Source: Nymphaea colorata
Taxonomy: Eukaryota > Streptophyta > Magnoliopsida > Nymphaeales > Nymphaeaceae
Reading direction: 5' to 3'
NCBI RefSeq assembly: GCF_008831285.2
Contig: NC_045138.2
Coordinates: 34,652,769-34,716,768, forward strand
Length of the DNA stretch: 64,000 bases
This document shows, piece after piece, positions 50,377 to 60,799 of this stretch. The notes below the pieces were generated by a model. That model was given only the letters and a program-made list of their open reading frames with translations. It was not told where the DNA came from and did no database searches. The translations under genes and the position numbers were made by a program. The first letter of the stretch is position 1. Each line of letters begins with the position of its first letter.

Positions 50377-53300
50377 CTACTTAGCCGAATACCAGTTGGC
50401 TGCACATTTAGCATCAACTGCCAGGTCAACCCTGAGAAAGTTGGTCCCATAGAAAGGTCTTGACATGCACTCAACAACTATGCTTTTAGCAAGCTCTGCA
50501 GTTTCAGTGGGTCCTTCCAGTATCACTTCATCATGAACCTACACACGAAAGCACTTTTAATCACTCTTGCTGTCCTTCTGTGATGACTTCATAAATGATT
50601 TTATGAATGGATGGATGGCTCAACACGCAGATTAACAAGAATAATTTATGAGATTTCATGCATGTTGATGCTTATTGCGCCAGCCATAACAGTAACAGAA
50701 ACTAGTAAAAGTTGGCCAACTAAAGCTCCACCAACTTAGTACAGGTTGTACTTGAAGCCTTCAGGTTGAAGGTCACCGGTGCATGTCTGTAGGAACAACG
50801 TGCTAGGCATTGGCCTGCCCCACCTCGCCTACCCAAATACCAATCCCATTTAGAGGGCCAAAGTTGAAGGTCACGGGTGCATCTCTGTCGGCATAACATG
50901 GTAGGCATCAGCCTGCTCCACCTTGCCGACCCAAACACCAAACCCATTAAATGGTCATAAAAAGAGGTTAAAATATTTAAGGAACTAGTAAAAATGCCGG
51001 ATAAACTCCAACCGTACCCAACAGAATCTATTGGATAAACATGCGTCAAATGCACCTCATCAGTGTCTACTCACAAATTCCTACTATTATGTAACAATTT
51101 TTCATGCGTATTTCACATCATTTTCCACAGGAACCTGTACCTGTTCATTCTAAGATATTTCATGAATAAAAGTTTGCTGCAGAATTACGCACGCACAATC
51201 AATATAAATAAAATAATGCACAAAACATTTTATAAAGCTCACATATCCAGCCGACACTTAACATTCATACCTTTGTAATAATAGTACCTATCACAGCCAG
51301 CCTTGTGTAGATCTAAAGGAATGTGGTGCTTAGAATGTTATGTGCACAAGTCTTATTGCAGGCTTGCAGCAAGCATGCAGATTCAAATTAGCAAAGACCT
51401 GTTCACCCAAGCCATCACTTTGCAGGAGGAAAAAAAATAACAAAATCTCTTTGACCCCTTTCTGAGCCTTCTTTCTCATTTCTAACCACCTGCTAGTGAA
51501 AAGGCATGAAGGAGACCAGCCTTTGGTTAGTCACAGACCACATGTTTTTCATGCAACATGGCCCACCTAATTTCCACCAAATAGTATGGTATGGCTTTAT
51601 AGTTCCAATTACATACACCCTATTATAGTCTACCTCCTGCTCACTAGATTTCTAGTGTCAGATGTGACCCCACATCTATGAAACACGGGTACAGCTCTAA
51701 AGGCCAAGCACTCAACACAAGTCTGGGTGCAGGTGTGGGCCCAAACACGGTCAAGCTGTGTCGGGTGTGGCCAATGTACCCAAGCTTGTACCCGACCACA
51801 TTTGGACTCGGTCAAAGTTGACCGAGTCTATTTTGGTCCAAAGGGTAGTTTTTTTTTTTTAATACTGTGTTTATACACGGCAAACAATGACCTCCAACCA
51901 AATGAATGCTTCTGCTGTTTCGTTGGGATTTCTGTGCAGCACTGTGGGTGCCACCACCACCAGCATCTGACAACCTTTCCGATGGGTGGCACTATTTCTA
52001 GCGGCGCCTATTTTTCTGGTGAGGACAGGTGGGTGGCATTTCATCCCTTTTCTATTGTGTTTTCCTCTTGTTCACCCTATTCAATGTGTTCTTTTATTGA
52101 TTCCTGCTTTTTTGTCCGATTTCATGTGCCCAACTTGTGTTGATTAACTGATTACTTGCTTGACTTCATTCCTTCATGCTTTGCCTCTTTCCTGCTGATT
52201 TGCGTCAATTTGTGCATTGTGTTCTGATTTTTCAGTGTATTTGTGCTGCAATGGAATATTCACTGAATACGTTGAGTTGGTGACTTAGTCGTTTGTTCAT
52301 CTATTGTTTTAGTTACAGTTATAGTTATTACCATGTTCATTTTATGTTTTTCTGTTTTATGCATCAATTTGTTTTATGTATTCTGTTTTTCTTATTTTCT
52401 TCCATATAAAAGGCAGGCTAGCCCAACGGCTTGTTAAAAAAAAAAAACTTGTACAAACTAGCGAAGTGAATCCATCTCTGACAGTCCAAAAATGAAAAGA
52501 ATTGTAATATTCTGAACCATTCATAAACATCACAGCAAATAAGATTAAGACATTTATGGCTAACAAGCTGTAACAAGACGTTGGGTTGTTAGTTGTTACT
52601 TCTTAATAGAAGGCAACTATTGTGCGCTCCTTACTACACAAATACAATGTGCACACTAAGTCACATGGGTACTTCAAAATTGTCCTCGTACCCATCTCGC
52701 TGTACCCATACCCAAAGTGGGCACTTGGACACACTTGAGTATTTTTTATATCAAAACTGCTCGATTTTGATTTAATTTTTTCCAACTCAGTTTTCATTTT
52801 GTTTTTAGAGTTATTGTTCATTAACATGCAATTTTTTTTTTATCTATATCACTTGTTTGTTTAAATGTTGCTTTCATTAACATGTCACATGGATACGGGT
52901 ACGGTTTTATACATCATTGGCTAATTGCAATCTAGTTGGTTATGTATTCCAGCTCAAAAAAATTGAGAACACTACTTCTTGCAAGAGAAAATGCAACTGT
53001 TGAGAACTTATTAAAGGAGCAAATTTGCATGGAATGAACATAGAGTCTACTGTTTCTGATGGGTGGACAGACAGAAGCGACCATTAATAAATTATATAGC
53101 TTATTTACCTAATTATCCAATTTTCTTAAAGTGTGTTGATGCATCTGGAGAACATAAAAAATGCAAAATATTTGAAGAGGCTATTCATAGAAATGATCAA
53201 AGAAGTGGGAGAAGAAAATGCAGTGCATATTGTTACTAATAATGCACCAGTATGCAGTCGTGCTGATATGAATTTATCAAGTGATCCCAAATACAATCAT

Positions 53301-56300
53301 ATTTTCTAGATGTCTTGCGTAGCACATGGCTTAGAACTTACACTAAAGAGTATTTGCAACCCCTCAAAAGAAGACCCAAAAGCATATACTCTATGTTCAT
53401 GGCGTGAAGGACTTGAACATGATGTATCAAAACTTTTGTTGTAAACCATCATCATGCTCTCTCTATATTCAAGATGCGTTTTAATTTACGTTGTTGAAGG
53501 TTCCCAAGACATGTTTCGCCTCCTTCATTATGATGTTGAAAAGATTAACCAAGTTAAGAGTGCATTGGCGTTGATGGTAATTGACAATGACAAGGAATTT
53601 TATCGCAGTAATGATGATAAGAGGGTCGTTAAAAAGTGCATTTTAGATTATTTATGATGGAATAAAGTCACATATTTCCTTCTATTTACCAAGCCTATAT
53701 AGGAGATGCTAAGACAGGTCGATAAAGATGGACCCATGCTTCACAAAGCTTTTCAAATATGGGATATCATGATTGAAAAAAGTCATATGGCTGTTGATGA
53801 CTCATTTATTCAATCATGTGCATGAATTCTAGTGAAAAGATTGAACAAAAGCAATACGCCTTTGCATTGCATAGCACACTTTCTAAATCCCAAATATTAC
53901 TCACAGAAGTGGCTAAAAGGATGTGTTGGTTGTGTATCCTGTCGAATTATAAGAGTTTATATTTCTAGGTGGTTGTTTGCAATATTTAATAGTTAGGAGG
54001 TCTCTTTAAACATTTCTCTATTTTCTGTTGATGTACTTTGTAAATCTCTCTTCAACCCTAATCTCTTTATTATGGAGATTAGGGTTAGTAAATGGATTAA
54101 CAATTCTCTCTCTAAGGCTGCCGGCTGTAACATGGTATCAGAGCCGGCGATCTCCACCCTTCTCCGCCGACAACTGTCGTGATTTTCCGGCGACCCCTTC
54201 TCTTCTTCTCCCATCTCTTCCCACTTCTTCTCTTCCTCTATCCTTCCAGAGTTGCAGTGGAAAGTTGTAAATCAGATCTAGCTTCGTGGATGAATAGCAA
54301 CACATGGACTCCATTATTATCCAGATCTAGGCTCATGGAAAAGTAGTTGCATGTGGATTCTTGTTCAGATCTGGGCTCGTGGAAGATCAAGTGCACGTGG
54401 ACAATATTCTTATCATATTTTTTGCTGACTGTGGAAAAGTGGCAGCAAGTGGAGTAGTTGCACGTTGGGTATATTTTTTTTTCAGATTGAATATCTGTTT
54501 TATAATCTGGTGGACTGATTTGAACAGCAAAGTTTTTTTTATATGCATACGTGGATACGTAGAATCCTGGTGGACTGTTTTGAACAGCAAGTTCATATAT
54601 TCTTGTTCATTTATTGATTGTTGTGATTGGTGGACTGATTTACTCAGCAGCAAGTTCATAGAAATTTTTTTAAGGACTGCTTTTGGTGCGAAAAAAATAT
54701 ATATTTTGCTGCCTAAGTTTTCTCAAGTTGATTGCTGCATGCAATACTCTTGATTGTATCATAGTGCAACCAGATTAAGATCACATTGTCAAGTCATGCA
54801 CTATGGCCGCTGAAGGCAAGACAGAGATGCAGTATGAGCATAAGAACACAAGCAATCTCTTTTCTTATGGCTCTACTGTAAAGTTAGATGGATCTAACTA
54901 TGAGATTAAGTCTCGTGTATTTATGATGTCTGTGATTGGACATCGGAATGAACATGTTATAGAAAAAGATGAACCTGTGATGAATAGTGGAAGATATAGT
55001 TCATGGAAGGAAGATAATAATATTGTCATGTCATGGATCATGAATAGTGTGCAACCACAAATTACCTCTATTATTGCATATTATACCTCTGCCAAACAAA
55101 TGTGGGATTTTTTGAAGCAAACGTACTCAAATGAAAAAAATGTTAGCAAGATCTTGCAGGTGGAGGAGGAATTACTTAATTTACGACAAGGTGACCAAAG
55201 TCTTACTCAGTACTTCGCTTCCATCAAGTCAATCTATGAAAGACTTAAAGCTTTGCGTCCTCCATGTCCCACATACCACAAGACTCATGGTGAACAGTCT
55301 ATAGTGGCAAAGTTTCTACAGAGTCTCTTTCTCGAGTATGCAGTAGCAAAGGCACAGATGTTGACTGGAGCAGAAATTCCTGACCTAACTGAGGCTTACA
55401 ATAGACTCAGCCGTCTTGCTGTGACTCTTTCTCTGCCTTCCACTGATGCTACTCCCTCTACTTTGGTAGCTTCAGGAGGCCGTGGACGTAATTTCTTCAG
55501 GGGGAGGGGTATAGGTCGAAGGTCAGGAAGAGGTCGTGAGAGATTTCAGTGCACCTTCTGTGGGAAAATAGGGCATTTGGAAGAGAGATGTTGGGATAAG
55601 CATGGTCGTCTTTCCACTATACCCCTAGGAAGAGGTGTTGCATTTAAGCAGGGCAAAAATTTATTACAGTCTCCTATTGGATCTATCCAGGCAGTTTCAT
55701 CAATAATAGAGGGGTCTTTATCTTCTTCCAATCCTGAGACTGTGACTATGAATATCAATAGGTCAGAATATGAGGAGTTCTTAGCACACAGATCTACTCA
55801 ACCGTCGGCCTTTATAGTTATGATAGACAGTACTATGTCTGTTGATACTGCCCCACATGATACAGGTACTACTTGGATTATTGATTCAGGTTTTGTAGTA
55901 GACCTTCTATGTTTATCGTACTACACTCATTACCTCAGACACGTCATGTGAGGCTTGCAGATGGTAGATGGTCTCCTATTATGGTTATGGAAATATTAAG
56001 ATTTCTTAGTCTATGACAATTCCTAATGTGTTGTATGCTCCTAAGTTTACCACTAATTTTTTATCAGTTGAACAATTGATTAATGATTTACATTGTCATG
56101 TTACATTTCTCTCTGATGTATGTTCATTTCAAGACTTGCAAACTGGGAAGACGATTAGTGGAGGCTATGAGAAAGGGGGCATCTACTTCTTATCTGATTC
56201 TGTGGGTATTGCAGTTGTCTCGACTTCTTCATTGTCCTCCTCCTTCCAGTGGCATCTCAGATTTGGTCATCCATATGTCTCCAAGCTCTGTCACCTACTT

Positions 56301-58956
56301 CCTCATCTATCAGTACCAGTCATTCCAGTGTGAGGCCTGTCAACTTGGCAAGCACACCCGTAGCAGTTATTCATCGAGTCTTAGTCCGTCCAATTGTGGA
56401 CTATTTGATCTTCTTCATGTTGATGTGTGGGGTCCTAACAGAGTTGCTAGTAGGTCTAGATTTCGTTATTTTCTTGTCATTGTTGATGATTATTCTCGAG
56501 TCACTTGGGTTTTTCTTTTGAAAGAAAGGTCTTGGCTTTTTCTTTTGAAAGAAATGTCTGCAGTCATGTACTCTCAAGAACCTTATTATTGAAATAAATA
56601 TCAGTTTGGTATTCTTGTTAAAAGCATTCGCATTGATAATGCTCTTGAGTTCAAGGCATCTACCTTAATGAAATTTTACTTTGATAATGGCATTTCTCCT
56701 CAGTTTACTTGTCCCCATACCTCCCAACAAAATGGAGTAGCTGAGCGGAAACATCGCCAACTTTTAAATGTGACACGCTCTCTAATACTTCATACTAATC
56801 TACCTGCATATTTTTGGGGAGATGTCATCCTCACTGCCTGTTACTTGACCAACCGTTTACCCTCATCCTCCATTGACAACAAGGTTCCCATTAAACTTGT
56901 GCACCCACAACGACCCTTGTTTCCAGTGGTTCCCAAAGTCTTTGGTTGCGCATGCTTCGTTCACATACTTGGACCCACACGTGATAAATTGGGTGTCTAC
57001 GCCATTAAGTGTATCTTTATTGGCTACTCCAGGAATCATAAAAGTTACAAATGCTTTGACCCATTGACTCAAAAAGTTACAAATGCTTTGACCCATTGAG
57101 ATTATGAGATTATAAGTGTGAAATATTAATTTTTTTTTTCATTTTATCATTTTTTTAGAATATAAAATTTGTCGTACCTGCATACCCACAATTTTTAAAA
57201 TTGCCGTGTATGAACCCGTACCACCATACCCGACTGTATCCACACCCATGTGACATAGCTATGTCCTATACCCATGACTTTTGGACTTGGTCTGCACCCA
57301 TACCCATAGCCGAACTCGTACCCAAGTAACAGCCCTACATGAGAAACATGGCAACTAGAAAAAGGAAACAAAAGGAACCAAGACTGTGAGGGACTTACCT
57401 GCAGTATTAACTTCCACCCTAGCTCTTTCAAAGTTGAATTCCTAGATATTTCAAGCATTGCACACATAGCAACATCTGCTGCACTCCCCTATTTAAATAA
57501 GAAAAGAGATAGTAAACTATAATACTACATGAATATCAAAAAATAGACAAAATTTTGAAGTGTATAAGCAAGTACCTGCACCGGAGCATTGATAGCCGCA
57601 CGTTCAATGTGGGATTTAAGGGCACTACTAGCATTGTCCAGAGAGGGAAAACGACGAGCCCTTCCAAGCAATGTGTGAACAGAGTGTTTTTTATGAGCTT
57701 CGTTTTTGCGCTCTTCTTGCCATTTAAGTACCTCCTGCCTTTCCTTGTACCAAAGTTCTACTGTTTCTTTTGCTTCCTTAATAGAAACCTGGTTATGCCA
57801 AAACTTTTGTCAAACAAAAAACCTTTTGGCACCCTGTGCATTAAAAGTAACGTAACGAAATTGTAAACTTTGCCCGGTTAGCAACTCAAAAAAGTATATT
57901 TCCCTCTTATAAATGAAAACCATATCTGGACATGCAACATATGTACATATGCATTAACTGAAAATAAAGCTTATCTTTCATGTATTAAAAGAGTTAAGTT
58001 TATTAAATGGCATGCCCAAGTAGATACAACAACTGGGTTTGCCCAACCTAACCCAAAATTAATTAGAATTTAGCCATTAGTATTAGAACGGCCAATACCA
58101 CAAAAGTGATGCAACATGAGTTGATCAAAACCAGTTGAACCACAAAGCAAAAGATGGCACTGTTTCCGTATACAACTTCATAGAGGGCTTAATGCAGTAA
58201 TCACGAGTCACAACCAATGGAGAAAATAATGACATAAAAATCGAGCCTGAAGAGTTTCTGAAAATTGACAAAGAAAGATGGTAGTTGTTTCACCTGCATA
58301 AATTTTGGATAAAGCAAAATGTGCAGAGATGATGCCATTCCTTTCATATTGACTTGTGCCAAGTGACATGGGTACGTGTGCATGTCTAACATGTGCATGT
58401 GAATGTGTACGTGGGTGCTATGTATATTCCCCCAGCATATGCATGCAGATACAAACAAATACACAAGGTATTTGCTTCAAGAAATAAAATCATGCATCAT
58501 GCACATATCCAGAAAGACACACATGTGCTCAAACATGTGCACCCAGCTTGACGTAAATCTTGACTGTACCGATCAGCAGGGTATGGGTCAAATGGTCCAA
58601 GTATGGATCAAACAGTACTGGATACGGTCAACTGTACCAATATAGAACTCAGTCAAAGTTGACTGAATCCTTTCATGTCCAAACCTTAGGATTTCTTTTT
58701 CTTTTTCTTTTTTTTTACATCGTTTATACTCGAGCAAATGCATATATGTACAGTCGTACCCACGTTTTTTTAAATGGTCCGAACCCATACAGATTAATAA
58801 CAAATTCTATTAATATAAGTTACATAACTCTACATCATAATGAAATACTAATATAATTTAGATATTTAGTATGTTTGTCATTTTCATACTTTATTCATTA
58901 GTTTCTTCTCTATAAATTTGAATCATGAATGTGTTATTTTGTTGGTTTAAATTCCT

Positions 58957-59008
<52 letters not shown>

Positions 59009-59546
59009 GTTCATACTCCCTTGCCCAAGCTTTTTTAAAATGGTTTGAACCTGTACTCATACCCCTAGCACCCTTACCCATACCTATGTGACATAGGTGC
59101 AGAGAGAAACAATGTCAAAGATATAAAAATAGACACAGGTGCGTCATTTCTCACTAAACTTGACTTTTAAGACAATAGCAAGCCGATCAGGTCAGCAAAT
59201 TTATCTTGCAAGTGACAACAGCTGTAGCTTTTATTTGATTTCCGACTAAACAATGCGAGGAACCTTTGTTAGAATCAATCTCAAAATTAAAAGGTCAGAG
59301 AGAAACAATAGACATTCTAACCAAGACATTCCCCTCTACCAAGTTTCAACATAGACAGAAATATAGATCTCAGGTTCCCATCAGCAGGTTCTGCTCCCAG
59401 TATTTCTCAACAATTTGTTCCTCTTGAGAACAAAAAAACAAATCTCAAAAACTTTATAAAATGAGTTTTAAGAAATTGTGCTAGATTTTCTTATTCATAA
59501 TAATTACTAAAGCAAATTAACAATTTTTTTAGGAATATATTGAATA

Positions 59547-59620
<74 letters not shown>

Positions 59621-59651
59621 TATTCAATATATTCCTAAAAAATTGTTGTGT

Positions 59652-59682
<31 letters not shown>

Positions 59683-59915
59683 GTGGGGATCCAGCTGTCC
59701 CACATACCACATTCAAACTTTTCTGCATCCTATGTGACAGAATTCAAGCTCATAAAGAGACAGGTCTTCGTGTCATGTAGTTAATAACTTAATAAGAATA
59801 AAAGGAACAATCAAGTTCATACCTTCCAATCACGAGCAAGACCCACTGCTGTCTTCCCATAGGCAATAGAAAAATTAAGCATCTTCGCTTTCCTTCTTTC
59901 TGAGGCAAAAGCATC
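50377..59915 (-). CDS. Organellar DNA polymerase I-like protein, C-terminal exons (5' part outside window)
   Basis: Four coding exons at 59915-59823, 57788-57576, 57488-57399 and 50538-50377 (stop TAG) give the last 185 residues. All joins are phase 0 and GT-AG. The first holds polymerase motif B (O-helix), [17 protein letters not shown], with the Arg, Lys, Phe and Tyr-Gly of family A. The second ends [12 protein letters not shown] and continues [14 protein letters not shown] in the third, the conserved region before the catalytic site. The last begins [10 protein letters not shown], motif C with its catalytic HDE, and ends [11 protein letters not shown], typical of the plant organellar enzymes (POLIA/POLIB, POP) that replicate and repair plastid and mitochondrial DNA. 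Motif A and the exonuclease domain must lie right of the window. All visible key residues are intact. Introns are 87 bases, about 2.0 kb, 6.9 kb and at least 4.1 kb; the large ones are filled with transposon debris. Confidence 0.93.
50765..50956. repeat. 98-base imperfect tandem duplication in a polymerase intron
   Basis: The unit beginning GTTGAAGGTCAC(C/G)GGTGCAT occurs at 50765 and again at 50863 and includes a shared CAxCCCATT phrase. The copies differ at many sites, so the duplication is old. Confidence 0.7.
51650..52960. repeat. Degenerate repeat with GGGTAC-type terminal phrases
   Basis: The stretch has repeated phrases around 'acccgtacccatacccaagt' and 'cacatgggtac', as at 51690-51850, 52660-52730 and 52890-52910. 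Similar phrases occur at 57200-57340, 58560-58760 and 59040-59100. This resembles the ends of plant hAT elements, and the hAT transposase remnant that follows supports that reading. Exact element borders could not be set. Confidence 0.4.
52975..53923 (+). pseudogene. Decayed hAT transposase
   Basis: Shifted frames on + give successive hAT landmarks. SDGWTDRSD near 53055 is the conserved 'dGWtd' of hAT catalytic domains. [20 protein letters not shown] near 53085 and [15 protein letters not shown] near 53205 match the region before the second catalytic acid. [14 protein letters not shown] near 53312 matches the 'pCaaHclnL' segment, and [15 protein letters not shown] near 53860 matches the late 'LHAAGYFLNP' segment. 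There are several in-frame stops and shifts. The dimerisation (hATC) end is missing because a copia element starts at 53924. Confidence 0.65.
53924..54132 (+). repeat. Short 5' LTR of the copia element
   Basis: The sequence starts TGTTGGTTGTGTATCC and ends TGTAACA, immediately before the primer binding site. At about 209 bases it is a short copia LTR. It ends in CA as expected and contains a CCCTAATCTC stretch near 54060 that is also seen in the related element at 60150. No second copy of this LTR was found. Confidence 0.65.
54133..54145 (+). promoter_or_regulatory. Primer binding site, initiator Met tRNA
   Basis: TGGTATCAGAGCC directly follows the LTR and is the standard complement of the 3' end of plant initiator methionine tRNA used by Ty1/copia elements. 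Confidence 0.85.
54803..57099 (+). pseudogene. Copia gag-pol remnant, frame-broken
   Basis: The gag part (54803 to about 55890) is open for 360 codons. It has a UBN2-type gag domain with [10 protein letters not shown], an Arg/Gly-rich stretch, and a zinc knuckle [14 protein letters not shown] with all four ligands. The protease entry TTWIIDSG is seen at about 55870, then the frame breaks and the expected following residues are missing. A gag-pre-integrase part (WHLRFGHP) is at about 56250. After another shift, integrase follows with [10 protein letters not shown] and VDDYSRVTW near 56420-56510, and [13 protein letters not shown] near 56720. It stops in the integrase C-terminal part after a 28-base repeated segment (57040-57067 and 57072-57099). 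It cannot encode a working polyprotein. Confidence 0.8.
57200..57340. repeat. GGGTAC-type repeat, right of the copia element
   Basis: Repeated 'cccatacccgta' and 'catgtgacatagctatgtcc' phrases. Read on the minus strand, this looks like the end of a hAT-type element, and it may be the other end of the hAT copy that carries the copia insertion. Border and target duplication not resolved. Confidence 0.4.
58962..59005. repeat. TA microsatellite
   Basis: An uninterrupted TA/AT run of about 44 bases in a polymerase intron. Confidence 0.9.
59519..59682. repeat. Palindrome with AT core, then TG microsatellite
   Basis: The left arm (AACAATTTTTTTAGGAATAT and the following TGAATATCTGAT) is mirrored by the right arm ending at 59647, with one base of difference in the T/A run. 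The arms of about 33 bases flank a pure AT repeat of roughly 60 bases, giving a potential hairpin of about 129 bases. A TG repeat follows to 59682. It may be a tiny foldback element or a microsatellite expanded inside one. Confidence 0.8.
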
Positions 59916-60705
59916 CTTCATATGAAAGGACAAGAATTGGTCTCTCATTAGTTAAACAGATATACAAAACTGTCCCATCCACAATTTTCTTTAAATTCAA
60001 AAGTCTCATTTTGTCATACAAATGCCATTCCATCAATAAAACAAACAAGAAAAAAAAATAGACATATCTTCTTCTGGCCACACATAAATCATAATTTTAA
60101 CACACCATAATTAAGAATGAAATATGATAATGAAAAAAATAACAAATGATGTTAGAATATTGGTTAATGGGTTAGGTAGTTTTATGGAATTTTAAGAAGT
60201 TACATGTCTTATTTGTTAACTTTTATATTTCTTGAGTATCCATATGTAATTTTTGTTTTAGCCGCCTCTCCCTAATCTCTTTTAATCAGAGATTAGGGTT
60301 AATAGCAATTAAGGTTTTTGCTCTCACCGTCTCTTTCTCTCTCTCTCGACGTCGTCTCTTCTCCCTTGGTCTCACGCAACACGGTAACAAAGCGTGTTCC
60401 TTCTTGGGACTGACATCTGTTCCGATTCATCACTCATCTCCTTTTTTTTCATATCCATCATCTTCTCCTTCTTCTACTCTACTTACCCTCGTACCTGTTG
60501 GGCTCGATTTAGGGTTTTCTCAAAAATTTTCAAGACCCTAGATTGATGCCTTGTTGCAGTTGAGTTAAATACATCACTCCAGCAGTATGGTCTACATTTG
60601 TGTTGGTCTATTATTCTACAATCTGTTATGTGTTGACGGTCTACACAATTTTTTTACTTCTGTCGTGTGGTGATCGATGGTTCATTTCTGATCAGATTTA
60701 TTCTA

Positions 60706-60706
60706 C

Positions 60707-60760
<54 letters not shown>
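60706..60760. repeat. TA microsatellite in the copia leader
   Basis: A TA run of about 50 bases, interrupted once by CA, between the LTR and the gag start of the second copia element. Confidence 0.9.
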
Positions 60761-60761
<1 letters not shown>

Positions 60762-60799
60762 TCTTTTGGCTGAATTCTAGTGGACAGATTTATGATGGT

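Larger units (their letters stand above)
53924..57100 (+). mobile_element. Truncated Ty1/copia retrotransposon inside a polymerase intron
   Basis: The element starts with a short LTR (53924-54132), followed directly by a primer binding site and a 660-base leader. A gag frame begins at 54803 and leads, after frame breaks, into protease, gag-pre-integrase and integrase parts. Homology ends at about 57100 in the integrase. RT, RNase H and the 3' LTR are absent. It lies on the strand opposite the polymerase gene and interrupts a hAT remnant, so it inserted later. Confidence 0.8.
57789..59822. other. Polymerase intron, about 2 kb, repeat-rich
   Basis: The intron between the second and first visible polymerase exons. 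It holds a degenerate GGGTAC-type repeat at 58560-58760 and 59040-59100, a TA run at 58962-59005, an AT palindrome at 59519-59647 and a TG run at 59648-59682. No gene is seen. Confidence 0.7.
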
